The position numbers were made by a program, and so were the translations under genes. This document shows, one piece after another, positions 1 to 9,400 of a DNA stretch of 36,415 nucleotides (its first letter is position 1; the number at the start of each line of letters is the position of its first letter). The notes under the pieces are model-generated. The model saw only the letters and a list, made by a program, of their open reading frames with translations, ran no database searches and was not told the origin of the DNA. The stretch comes from AP-15 sp036500965. Lineage in GTDB: Bacteria; Pseudomonadota; Alphaproteobacteria; ATCC43930; CGMCC-115725. The stretch covers positions 1-36,415 of the forward strand of contig DASYBC010000135.1 in NCBI GenBank assembly GCA_036500965.1. Reading direction: 5' to 3'.

Positions 1-1045
1 CGCAACGGCACGGGTTCATCGCCGCGATCAGCTGAAAGCGCGCCGGGTAGGTGACGTGGCCGTTGGCGCGCGCGATGCTGACCCGGCCGGTTTCAAGCGG
101 CTGGCGCAATGCTTCGAGGGCTGCGCGGTTGAACTCGGGCAATTCGTCGAGAAACAAGACACCCTGGTGGGCGAGCGAGATTTCGCCCGGACGCGCCCGC
201 ATGCCGCCGCCGACCAATGCCGGCAACGAGGCCGAATGGTGCGGTTCGCGAAACGGCCGCTCGCGCGTCAAGCCGCTGCCGCGCAGCCCGCCCGCGACCG
301 ACTGGATCATGCCGAGCTCGAGCGCCTCGGCCGGTTCGAGCGGCGGCAGCAGTGCAGGGAGCCGGGCCGCCAGCATCGACTTGCCCGATCCGGGCGGGCC
401 GACCATCAGCAGATTGTGACCGCCGGCGGCGGCGATCTCGATCGCCCGCTTGGCGCTTTCCTGGCCCTTGACGTCGACGAGGTCGAGCCCGGCGGTGGCC
501 GAGGCCACCAGCCGCGGCTCGGGCGCCGGCAACAGCTGGGTCCCCTTGAAATGATTGACGATCGCCAACAGGCTCGGTGCTGCGACGATTTCGATTTCAC
601 CGGCCCACGCCGCCTCGCCGCCGCATGCCGCGGGGCAGATGATGCCGCTCTCGTGGCTGGCGGCGAAGAGGCCGGCGATCAGCACCCCGGCGACGCTGGT
701 GACCGAGCCGTCGAGCGACAATTCGCCGAGTGCGGTGTAGGTCGCGATTTCGTCGGCCGGCAACGCCTCCATCGCGACCAGCAATGCGAGTGCTATCGGC
801 AGGTCGAAATGGCTCCCCTCCTTCAGCACGTCGGCGGGCGCGAGGTTGACCGTGATGCGCTTTGGCGGCAGGGCCAAGCCGAGCGAATTCAATGCCGAGC
901 GCACCCGCTCGCGCGATTCGGCGACCGCCTTGTCGGGCAGGCCGACAACGGTAAAGACCGGGAGGCCGGAGGCGATCGTCACCTGGGTTTCGACCTCGAT
1001 GACCTCGATCCCGTGAAACGCCACCGTGCGAACCTGTGCGGCCAT
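1..1045 (-). CDS. comM: YifB/ComM-family Mg-chelatase-like AAA+ ATPase, N-terminal part (3' end outside window)
   Basis: About 348 residues are present and the frame stays open to the left edge, so the C-terminal part is missing. Translation starts at the ATG at 1043-1045 and begins MAAQVRTVAFHGIE, typical of YifB/ComM. The N-terminal part is the Lon-protease-like domain of the family. A Walker A motif GPPGSGKS lies near residue 215, followed by the LPEF-type Walker B region (FLDELPEF) near residue 310. Known members (ComM of Vibrio and Haemophilus) are hexameric helicases that promote branch migration during natural transformation; in non-competent bacteria the role is unclear. The gene diverges from the crotonase-like gene across a 360-bp gap. 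Family assignment is firm; the role here is inference. Confidence 0.93.
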   Translation of the reverse strand, partial: MAAQVRTVAFHGIEVIEVETQVTIASGLPVFTVVGLPDKAVAESRERVRSALNSLGLALPPKRITVNLAPADVLKEGSHFDLPIALALLVAMEALPADEIATYTALGELSLDGSVTSVAGVLIAGLFAASHESGIICPAACGGEAAWAGEIEIVAAPSLLAIVNHFKGTQLLPAPEPRLVASATAGLDLVDVKGQESAKRAIEIAAAGGHNLLMVGPPGSGKSMLAARLPALLPPLEPAEALELGMIQSVAGGLRGSGLTRERPFREPHHSASLPALVGGGMRARPGEISLAHQGVLFLDELPEFNRAALEALRQPLETGRVSIARANGHVTYPARFQLIAAMNPCRC

Positions 1046-1405
1046 GTCCTTGTCCGCCCTTAAACCACAAGTCGAATGTAGATCGGTGCAGGCAGCGGCG
1101 CCAGCGCCACGGCGTTCAAGATCAGGGGTAATGAGGTCACTTTGAAAGGCTTGAGCCGGCTGAGGCGGCTTGTAGACCCATGTTTTCTTACGCTCGCTCT
1201 CGGTGGCGTCGATCAGTGCAGCGATATCGTCGGTCTACCAAAAAAGCCGATCGGAGATTCCAGTGCCAGGGCGGGCGAATATGGAGTTTGTCCAGTTGTT
1301 TGCGGGACGGAGCGATGAACCACCGATAGACTGATCTCGGTGAAGTGCCGATATCGTCACCCCACAGCCTGCACCGGATCGCCGCATTGGACAAAGGAGG
1401 CCGAT
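1046..1405. other. Intergenic region between divergent comM and crotonase gene
   Basis: This 360-bp gap must hold promoters for both divergent genes, but I see no convincing -35/-10 pair. Its right end carries a strong Shine-Dalgarno sequence, AAAGGAGG at 1393-1400. Short reading frames here look like shadows with no recognisable product. No tRNA, hairpin with T-tract or clear repeat was seen. Confidence 0.4.
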
Positions 1406-2323
1406 TTGCCGATCGACTATAAAAAACGCGACGGGGTTGCGTACATCACGCTCAACAATCCGCAAAAAGCGAACATCCTCGACAAGCCGACTTCGGATGC
1501 GATCTCGCAGGCCTGGATCGATTTGTGGGAAGATCGCGACATCCGCTGCGCGATCCTGACCGGCGCCGGCGACCGCCATTTCTGCGGCGGGCATAATTTG
1601 GCGCCGCGCGAGAACGTCACCGAGGAAGAACGCGAATATCTGCGCACTCAGCGCATCTTCTGGCCGCTCGCCGGCACTGTGCACGGCCAGAAGACCGGGG
1701 TCGACGGCCGCATGGGCGACCATTACCCGCGGGTGTGGAAGCCGGTCATCGCCGCGGTCAACGGCTGGGCCGCTGGCGCCGGGCTCTACATCCTCTTGTC
1801 CTCGACCGACATCCGCATCGCCAGCCGCGAGCACGCTCGCTTCAAATTCGCATTGACGACCCAGGGCTGGCTCGGTCACGGACCCGGCGCCACCTTGCTC
1901 GCCCGTCAGCTCCGCTATGTCGACGCAATGAAGATCCTGCTGACCGACGAGCCGTTCGACGCCGTCGAGGCGCTGCGCATCGGCCTTGTCAACGAGATCG
2001 TGCCGCATGCCGAGCTGATGGCCCGCGCGGAACAGATCGCCCGCCGTATCGTCACGCTGCCGCCGGTCGCGGTGCGGATGATGAAGGAATTCGTTGTCCG
2101 TTTTGGCGACCTGCCGACCGACCAGGCCTGGCACATCCAAACGCTGATCAACTCGCTCCTGATCCAGACCACGACCGATGGCGAGGAAGGCCGCCGCGCC
2201 TTCAACGAAAAGCGCCCGCCCGACTTCACCGGCGCGCTGCGCCGCCGCGGCGACGCCTGGGAAGAGCCGACCGGTGACGATGCGCGACGCCTGAACGACG
2301 CCTACCGCAGCGGCGAATTCTAG
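1406..2323 (+). CDS. Crotonase-fold (enoyl-CoA hydratase/isomerase family) protein with substituted catalytic glutamates
   Basis: 305 residues. I chose the TTG at 1406-1408 because AAAGGAGG ends 5 nt upstream and the protein then begins at the usual crotonase N-terminus (PIDYKKRDGVAYITLNNP). The frame is open further upstream to an ATG at 1340, but that extension has no crotonase character. Oxyanion-hole segments are present: FCGGHN at 59-64 and AAGAG at 122-126. Aligned by eye with rat mitochondrial enoyl-CoA hydratase, the positions of Glu144 and Glu164 are Tyr128 and Gln153. A classical hydratase mechanism is therefore unlikely, although CoA-ester binding is expected. The crotonase fold also covers isomerases, decarboxylases and thioester hydrolases; I cannot choose among them. 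The gene stands alone and is followed directly by palindromic repeats. Confidence 0.85.
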   Translation: MPIDYKKRDGVAYITLNNPQKANILDKPTSDAISQAWIDLWEDRDIRCAILTGAGDRHFCGGHNLAPRENVTEEEREYLRTQRIFWPLAGTVHGQKTGVDGRMGDHYPRVWKPVIAAVNGWAAGAGLYILLSSTDIRIASREHARFKFALTTQGWLGHGPGATLLARQLRYVDAMKILLTDEPFDAVEALRIGLVNEIVPHAELMARAEQIARRIVTLPPVAVRMMKEFVVRFGDLPTDQAWHIQTLINSLLIQTTTDGEEGRRAFNEKRPPDFTGALRRRGDAWEEPTGDDARRLNDAYRSGEF

Positions 2324-2382
2324 ACCATGATCGTCTCGGATCGAAGCGCATGGCGCTCCGATCCGAGACGTGAATCATGGTC
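2323..2382. repeat. Near-perfect inverted repeat directly after the crotonase stop codon
   Basis: The left arm begins GACCATGAT and continues CGTCTCGGATCG; the right arm is CGATCCGAGACG and ends ATCATGGTC. The arms are about 27 bp with a tiny loop (ATG). The arm starts at the last base of the TAG stop, so the crotonase mRNA would end in a long hairpin. There is no T-tract, so this is better read as an interspersed palindromic repeat than as a classic terminator. Confidence 0.8.
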
Positions 2383-2397
2383 TCATCCTTGGAAGCG

Positions 2398-2455
2398 AGA
2401 GCAGGATTCATGCATGAAATGGAAGCTCTGTTTCCATTTCATGCGATCCTGCTCT
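2398..2455. repeat. Second long inverted repeat (hairpin-forming)
   Basis: The arms read AGAGCAGGAT, then CATGAAATGGAA on the left, and TTTCCATTTCATG, then ATCCTGCTCT on the right, around a loop of about six bases. It lies 15 bp from the first palindrome and differs from it in sequence. It contains no coding signal. Confidence 0.8.
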
Positions 2456-2470
2456 AGGCAGCGCCAGAAG

Positions 2471-2610
2471 AGATGCGATTGCGAGCGCAGCGACGCAACA
2501 TGGCGCCCGGTGTCGCTGAAGCAGCACGAGATTGCTACATCGCCCCCTCCGCACGCCCGCCCGGGCGGGCGCGCCTGGGGTAGGCTCTGCGGGCGCCTCG
2601 CAATGACAGC
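2471..2610. repeat. CATTGCGAG-type interspersed repeat with short terminal inverted ends
   Basis: The left end carries GCGATTGCGAGCGC and the right end, on the other strand, reads TGTCATTGCGAGGCGC. The interior is GC-rich and holds a CGCCCGCCCGGGCGGGCG palindrome near 2553-2571. Repeats with CATTGCGAG ends are common short non-coding elements in proteobacterial genomes. With the two upstream palindromes it fills most of the 356-bp gap between the crotonase gene and trxA. Confidence 0.6.
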
Positions 2611-2679
2611 ATGAAAAGCCGTTGCCCCGACCGGGTAACCGGGACCGGCCGGATAGTTTTCGGGCGGGCTGCAAGGCAG

Positions 2680-3000
2680 TTACAAGACCGAGTCGACCCA
2701 CTCGTAGAGCTTGGTTTTGGGCAGGGCCCCGATCTTGGTGGCGGCGACCTTGCCGCCTTTGAACAGGATCATGGTCGGGATGCCGCGCACCCCGTATTTC
2801 GTCGGAGATTGCGGGTTTTCGTCGATATTGACCTTGGCCACGGTCAGCTTGCCGGCCTTGTCGGCGGCGAGGTCTTCCAAAAACGGCCCGATCATCTTGC
2901 ACGGGCCGCACCATTCGGCCCAAAAATCGACCAGAACCGGCCCCTCGGCGCGAAGCACGTCTTGTTCAAAGCTGCTGTCGGTGACGGCGGTCGGCTTCAT
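2680..3000 (-). CDS. trxA: Thioredoxin 1
   Basis: 106 residues, the normal thioredoxin length. It is a cytoplasmic disulfide reductase that receives electrons from thioredoxin reductase and reduces proteins such as ribonucleotide reductase. The active site WCGPC is at residues 30-34 and the cis-proline loop (GIPT) has Pro75. No signal peptide is present. The ATG at 3000 is preceded by GAGGAGAGG. It is the last gene of the tsaE-amgK-murU-addB-addA-trxA run, 55 nt after addA, an order I recall from other alphaproteobacteria. All key residues are intact. Confidence 0.97.
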   Translation of the reverse strand: MKPTAVTDSSFEQDVLRAEGPVLVDFWAEWCGPCKMIGPFLEDLAADKAGKLTVAKVNIDENPQSPTKYGVRGIPTMILFKGGKVAATKIGALPKTKLYEWVDSVL

Positions 3001-3055
3001 CGCTAGCCTCTCCTCGGAAAACCTCGGTCACATTAGGGGTGGCGAAAAACCATCT

Positions 3056-6000
3056 TCAAGACGCGTGCCCTGCGAGCCTCTCGGGGCTGATCGGCATCAA
3101 CAGCGGCCCCTGCGTCCATAACAGCGCGCAGCGGATGTCGCGGCCCGGATAGATGCGAGCGAGCGCGGCGCGATAGATCGCCAGCTGGCGCAGGTAAATC
3201 GGCGCAACCTCAGCCTCGCTCGCCGGCACCGGGCGCATGGTCTTATAGTCTACGATCAGCACCCGGTCCGCGGCGACGATCAGGCGGTCGATCTGCCCGG
3301 AGAGCGCGTGGCCATCGACGAGCCCGACCAGCGGCACCTCGGCCTGGGAGCCCGGGCCAAACAGCGCCACGAATTCGGGATCGCCGAGCACCGCCAGCGT
3401 CTCTTGGCGAATCTCGTCTTGCTCCGCGGCCGCGAGGCCATGGGTCGGCAGCGCCAGAAAGCGCCGGGCGGCCGGGTCCCGCTCGCCCTCCGGCAACTCG
3501 GGCAGGCTCTGCAGCAGCCGGTGAACCAACAGCCCGCGCTTGAACCGGTCGCGGCCGCCGAGCGCCAGCGGCGAGGTCGCCGGCGGCTCTTCGCCGCTCG
3601 GCCGCGATGGAAACAGCGGCCGCGGCGGGTCGGGCTCGACCGGTGGCGGCGCGCTCGCCCAATCGGGCAGCACCGCCGCCCTCGCGGTCGGTGCCATCGC
3701 TTCGTGCGCCGGGCGTGCGGTCTGCGCGCAGTCCAGCCGCAATCCTTCGCCCGACCAGCCGTCGTCGCCGATCAGCGCGGCCGCGTCGAAATCGAAGGTC
3801 TGGGCATGCCCTGCAAGCCCGGCCCGGCACAGCGCGTGCCAACAGATTTCGGCCTGCTGCTGTCGGCGGGTTTGCCAGCCGCAAATGTAGAGCCGATCCT
3901 GCGCCCGGGTCAGCCCGACATAGAGCAGGCGGCGGTATTCCTGCAGCTGGCGGCGGCGCCACGCCTCCTTTTCCGCGCGGTAGAACGGGGCAACATGGTC
4001 GCCCGGCGGTTTCCACAGCGGCAGTTCGCCGGGTCCGGCCCACATCAGGGTCGTCTTCTGATCGGGCAGCGCCATCGTGTCGGGCACAAAGACGACCGGC
4101 GCCTCGAGGCCCTTGGCCCCGTGCACCGTCAGAACCCGCACCTCATCGCGGCGGCGGGCGGCGAAATCGCGCTTGACCTCGGTGTCGCCGGCGACGAGCC
4201 AACGCAGAAATCCTTGCAGCGACGGAGCATGCTCGCGCTCATAGGCGAGCGCCAGCCCGAGAAATTCCTCAACCGGATCGTCGGCCTCGGGACCGAGGCG
4301 ACGGAGCAGCGCATGCCGGCCGCGCTCGGCGCCGAGGATTTCGCCATAGAGCTCGTAAGGCGGCGCAAAATCGGCGCGGGCGAGCCAGGCCGCGAGCCGC
4401 TCGGCGACCGGGCGCAGCTTGGCGCTCGAATGCGCGCCGGCGCGCAGCCGGGCCCATAGCCTGTCGTCACCGCGGCCATGGCACAGCTCGAACAAGGTGT
4501 CCTCGTCGAGGTCGAAGAGCGGCCCCTTCAGCACCGTGGCGAGCGTCAGATCGTCCTCGGGGAACAGCAGAAAGCGACCCAGCGCCACCAAATCCTGCAC
4601 CGCCAGCTGCTCGGTCAGCACCAGCCGGTCGGCGCCGGCGACCGGGATGCCGCGCCCTTTCAGCGCGCGCAGCAATTCGCCGACGAATTCGTTGCGCCGG
4701 CGCACCAGCACCATGATGTCGCCGGGCCGCAGCGGCCGGCCGCGCGCCTCCAGCCGCTCGCCGGTCTCGAGCCACTGCCCGACGGTCGCGGCGATGGCGC
4801 GCGCCAGCCGGGCCCACGGCTCGACCGTCCGCTGGTGGGCGATCGGCAATGTCTCGGCGAGGGGCTCGTCCCGCGGCGCCGGCACCGCCGGCCACAGCTC
4901 GACCCGTCCGGCGTGACCGGCGCGCGCGGCAAAATGGCGGATTTCGCCGCCATCGAGGGCGACCCCGTCCCGCGCCTCCGGCTGGCGAAAGATCGCGTCG
5001 ACCGCGCGCAGCACCGGCTCGGTCGAGCGAAACGAAACCTCGAGCGGCAGGATCTTCCAATCCCGGTTGGCGTTGCTGACCTGTTCCTGAAAATGCTGCC
5101 GCATGCGCAGAAATTCTTGGGGGTCGGCGCGCTGAAAACTGTAGATCGACTGTTTGGCGTCGCCGACGGCAAAGACCGTGCGAACACGGTCCTCGGCGCC
5201 CTCTCCGGCAAAGAATTCTTCGGCCAGCGCGGCGACGATTTCCCATTGCTCGGGGTTGGTGTCCTGCGCCTCGTCGATCAGGATATGGTCGAGCCCGCCA
5301 TCGAGCTTGAACAGCACCCAGGGGGCCACCCCGGGCCGGCGCAACAGGTCGCGCGCGGTCTCCACCAGATCGTCGAAATCGAGCACGCCGGCGAGCCGCT
5401 TTCCCTCGTCATAACTGCGCAGCAGCGCCTCGCCGAGCCGGGCCAGCGCGCAGGTCGCATCGCGCAGAACCGTCCCGGCGCGGGCCTCGCGCAGCTGCCG
5501 TAGCCGCTGTGCCTCGATCGCGAGGATCGCCTCGGCGTCGCCGGCGGCTTTGCGGGCGGCGGGCTGGGTGATCAGCTTTTCGCGGATCTCGCCCTTTTCA
5601 GTCAGGTAGATGCATTCATAGGCGGCCAGCATCTCGCGCCGCCGCTGCGGCGCCGTGCACCACTCGGCGATGACCGCGCCGCGCTTGCTGTCGGCCGACG
5701 ACCCGGCGGCGAGCGCGGCGGCGACCGCGCGCAGCCCGGCCTCGTCGCCGGCATCTGCGGCGCAAAACGCCTCGACCAGGCTCTCGGCGTCCGCTTCCAC
5801 GGGCACCGACAGCGCCGCCGACAGCTTTTGCCGCAGTGCTGAATGGCCGTCGGCCAACGCCCGGCGCAGCTTGCCGCGTTCCTGCGCGAGCGCCTGCATC
5901 AGCTCGGCGAACCGCTCCTCGGCGGCATGACCGGCAACGATGGCGAGCGCCTCGGCGAGCTCGGGGTTGCGCCCGTCGCGCGCGGCGAGGATCACCTTCT

Positions 6001-6475
6001 GGGCGGCCTCAGCCAGCGCCTCGCCGGCCCCGCGCTCCTCGACCACGGCGAATTCCGGCGACACTCCCGCCTCTAGCGGAAAGCGGCGCAGCAAGGTCTG
6101 GCAAAAGGCGTGGATCGTCGCGATCTTGATCCCGCCCGGCGCATCGAGCACCAGCGCGAACAGCCGGCGCGCCCGGGCGATCGTTTCCTCGCCGGGGAAT
6201 GCCCCGGTAAGATCCCGCAGGGCTTGCGCCAGCGCTCCGGGCGGCATCGTCGCCCACTCGGCCAGTCGGGCATCGAGCCGGTTGGCCATCTCGGCCGCGG
6301 CGGCGCGGGTAAAGGTCAGGCACAGCACGCGAGCCGGGTCGGTGCCGTCGAGCATCAGCCGCAGCAGGCGCTGGGTCAGCACCGTGGTCTTGCCGGTGCC
6401 GGCCGATGCCGACACCCAGACTGAGCTGTGCGGTCCGGCCTCGCGCCGCGCGGCGGCGGCACCCGCGGCGGTCAT
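3056..6475 (-). CDS. addA: Double-strand break repair helicase-nuclease subunit AddA
   Basis: 1139 residues; the large subunit of the AddAB enzyme, which unwinds and resects broken DNA ends to start RecA-dependent recombination. I chose the ATG at 6475 because it overlaps the addB stop codon as ATGA; an in-frame extension to 6538 is not needed. UvrD/Rep-type helicase motifs are visible: Walker A SASAGTGKT at about 22-30, helicase motif II DEAQDT at about 400-405, and a later VHGAKGLE motif. The C-terminal RecB-type nuclease domain has LSGQIDRL and the catalytic IVDYKT near residue 1075. The length is normal for alphaproteobacterial AddA. It is translated together with addB and followed by trxA. 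Confidence 0.96.
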   Translation of the reverse strand: MTAAGAAAARREAGPHSSVWVSASAGTGKTTVLTQRLLRLMLDGTDPARVLCLTFTRAAAAEMANRLDARLAEWATMPPGALAQALRDLTGAFPGEETIARARRLFALVLDAPGGIKIATIHAFCQTLLRRFPLEAGVSPEFAVVEERGAGEALAEAAQKVILAARDGRNPELAEALAIVAGHAAEERFAELMQALAQERGKLRRALADGHSALRQKLSAALSVPVEADAESLVEAFCAADAGDEAGLRAVAAALAAGSSADSKRGAVIAEWCTAPQRRREMLAAYECIYLTEKGEIREKLITQPAARKAAGDAEAILAIEAQRLRQLREARAGTVLRDATCALARLGEALLRSYDEGKRLAGVLDFDDLVETARDLLRRPGVAPWVLFKLDGGLDHILIDEAQDTNPEQWEIVAALAEEFFAGEGAEDRVRTVFAVGDAKQSIYSFQRADPQEFLRMRQHFQEQVSNANRDWKILPLEVSFRSTEPVLRAVDAIFRQPEARDGVALDGGEIRHFAARAGHAGRVELWPAVPAPRDEPLAETLPIAHQRTVEPWARLARAIAATVGQWLETGERLEARGRPLRPGDIMVLVRRRNEFVGELLRALKGRGIPVAGADRLVLTEQLAVQDLVALGRFLLFPEDDLTLATVLKGPLFDLDEDTLFELCHGRGDDRLWARLRAGAHSSAKLRPVAERLAAWLARADFAPPYELYGEILGAERGRHALLRRLGPEADDPVEEFLGLALAYEREHAPSLQGFLRWLVAGDTEVKRDFAARRRDEVRVLTVHGAKGLEAPVVFVPDTMALPDQKTTLMWAGPGELPLWKPPGDHVAPFYRAEKEAWRRRQLQEYRRLLYVGLTRAQDRLYICGWQTRRQQQAEICWHALCRAGLAGHAQTFDFDAAALIGDDGWSGEGLRLDCAQTARPAHEAMAPTARAAVLPDWASAPPPVEPDPPRPLFPSRPSGEEPPATSPLALGGRDRFKRGLLVHRLLQSLPELPEGERDPAARRFLALPTHGLAAAEQDEIRQETLAVLGDPEFVALFGPGSQAEVPLVGLVDGHALSGQIDRLIVAADRVLIVDYKTMRPVPASEAEVAPIYLRQLAIYRAALARIYPGRDIRCALLWTQGPLLMPISPERLAGHAS

Positions 6476-9400
6476 TCCTCGGCCTCGTTCTGGTTCACCC
6501 GCTCGAGATGCCGGTAATCGGAATAGCGCGGTTCCCACTCGCGCATCGGCATCGCCAGATAGGGGGTGGCCGGATCGTCAAACCGATCGATGAGCGCCTG
6601 CAGCCGGGAGATCGCGCGGTCGATCAGGGCGCCGGGATCGCCATCGTCGATCGCGCGCCGCTCACCAGCCGGATGGCCGCCGCCGAGCCGCCAGTATTGG
6701 AGCGCCGTCGGCATGCCGCTGACTGCGCCAAAGCTGCCGCCGCGCAGGATCGCACCTTCCAGCGGCAATTGCGGCGCGAACCCGGCCTCGATTTTTTTCT
6801 TGGTCGGCACCGCCCCGGTCTTGTAGTCGACCAGCAGAAACCCGCCCTCGGCGAGGCGATCGATCCGGTCCGCCTTGGCGGTCAATTCGAACGGTCCGCC
6901 GGGCCCGAACAAGGTCAGCACGCCGGAGCGCTCGCTCCAGCTTTCGACGACCTCGACGCGATGAGTGGTCTCCTCGGCGATCAGCCAGCGCACGATGCGC
7001 TCGAAACGCGGCCACCAGAACGCCCAGGCGCCGGGCCGCGACAGCACCGGCCCAAAGCTGGCGCGCCCGATCGCCAACAGCAGGAGACCGGCGTCCTCGG
7101 GCAATTCGCGCGGAAACCGGCGGGCGAATTCGGCCAGCGCCGCATGGATGCAGGTGCCGAGGTCGGCGCGGCCGGGGTCGGCGTCGAGCTCCGCCAGCGC
7201 GTTCAGCTGCAGGATGTGGCGGGCATAGATCGCATAGGGATCGGCGAGCCAGGTCTCGACCTGGGTGACCGACAGACGGCGCGGCCGGACCGCGAGCGGC
7301 GGGCGCGGCTCGGGCGGCGGCAGCGGCTGATAGGGCGCTGCGTCGAGCAGGCGGGCGGCGGCCTCGACCTCGGCATCGGGCCCGAGCATGCCGTCGGGCC
7401 CGACCGCGCGCAGCACCGTGTCGAGCCGCAAGAGCCAGCGCGATGGCACCGTCGGCGCCCCTTCGCTGCGCGCGGCGCGGGTCAACGCCACCTCCGGCGC
7501 CGCGATCGCCTGGGCGAAATCATGCGCGGCGATGCCGATCGCCCGCTCGGGCGCGGCGATCTCAAAGGCGCGACGCATCTGCCGCGACATCCACGGATCC
7601 TGCGCGGCGGGTCCCGGCCAGGTGCCCTCGTTCAACCCGCCGAGGACGACGAGGTCGGCCTGCTGCAGCCGCGCCTCGACGAGGCCCCAGATCGCCAGCC
7701 GCGGGTGACGGCCGAAGGCCGGCCGCACGACGGCGCCGGCGGCCAACGCCTCGAACAGTGCCGGGTAGTAATGGCCGGGCAGCGGTGGAAAATCGCCGGC
7801 CGCATCGATCAGCTCATGGCAGAAGCGCGCCGCGGTCTCGCCCGCTGCTTCGCGCCATAGCCGCACGCTGCCGGGCTCGCGGTCGGTCGCCGCCAGCCGC
7901 TCCGCCGCCTCGACATGCGCCGTGACCAGGCGGGCGAGCGGCACCGCCCCCGCCGCGAGCAGATCCGGCAGGCTGCCGAGGCAGGATGCGAGCCGGTCGG
8001 CGAAGCGGCGCAACCGCGGGGCGGCGCCGGCCAGCGCGGCTTTGAGACCGGCAATGCCCGGGGCCGGACGCGGCCCCAGGATCGCCGCCTCGAGCGCCCG
8101 GGTCAGCTCGCGAAAGGCTACGGGGGCGAGCCCGCCGGCGGCGAGCGGGTGCTTCAGCGCCGCCAGCAGCGGCACCGGCGCCAATTCGCTGGCGGCGAGA
8201 TCGAGCAGCAGGCGCAAGAACACGCCGGGCGGGGTGCGGTTCAGCGGCATGCCCGCCGAATCGTCGATCTCGATACCCCAGCGGCGCAGCTCGGCCGCGA
8301 CCCGGCGGGCGAGCTCGCGATCGGGGGTGACGAGCGCCGCGGTGGCCCCGGGGGTTTCGAGCTTGCGCCGCAGCAGCAGCGCGACGGTGAGCGCCTCCTG
8401 ATGCGTGCCGGCGCAATCGTAGCGGGTGAGGCCGGCGAGCGTCTCGGCGGGCAGCGGGGCGAGGCTGCGCCAGGCGTCGGTCGTCGCCGCCGGCCGCATC
8501 GCCTCGCCGATCAGCCGCACCCGCCAAGACCCGGGCGGCGTCGGCGAACGACCCTCACGCGCCTCCCCCCGGATCGTAGTCCGGGGGCCGGCACCCTCTT
8601 CCGCGGTGCGGGAGAGGGGAGACCCGGCCCCCCACCCTAACCCTCCCCCGCGAGCGGGGGAGGGAAGGGAGGGGGCTGGGTGGGTGAGGGGCGCCCCATC
8701 CCAGTCGCGGACATCGCCCGGTACCAGGCCGAGCGCCGTCAGCAGCGCCGCCATCAGGTGTTGCGGATGGGCCTCGTCGGCTTCGATCGCCGCCCATTGC
8801 GCCGTATCGCAGCTTTGGTCGAGCCCGGGCAGGATCACGGCGCCCTGATCGAGAGCGGCGACCACCGCGATCAGCTCGGTCAGCGCCGGGATGCCGCCGA
8901 CGAGCCCGGCGGCGATGACCGGGTGGCCGGGTGGCGACCGGCGCCATTGCGCCGCCTGCTGCCCCAGCAGCCGGTTGCGCCGCTCGGCTGGATCGAGCGC
9001 CCCTTCGGCGGCGAGCATCTGGGGCCAATGCCGCGGCAGAATCTCGAGAAAGGTGAGGACGATCTGCCAGTGCTCGGCGAGCTCGGCCGGCGCCAGATCG
9101 GCGAGCCGCGCGAAGCTCGCACCCTCGGTAGCGACGGTATCGAGAAACCGCGCGAGGCTGGCGGCGAGTGCTGCGGCCTGGCCCGGCAGCAGCGGGTCGC
9201 GGCCGCGCCGCCTGCCCCATTCGAGCACCAGCCGGGTCAACAGCAATCGACGCCGGAGCTCGGGGATCGCCGGCGGCGCCGCCAAGCCGCCCTCGTCCGC
9301 GGCGCCCTCGATCAGCGACAGCTCGTCCGCATCGAGATCGCCGATCGGCCGCATTCGCGGCAGCAGCAGCGGCCTTCCCGCCGGTCTGCCGCCCGGCGCC

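Noticed and set aside
6406..7860. 484-codon plus-strand frame opposite addA/addB
   Set aside because: Antisense shadow of the addA start and the AddB nuclease region; no motif, Arg/Gly/Gln-rich composition.
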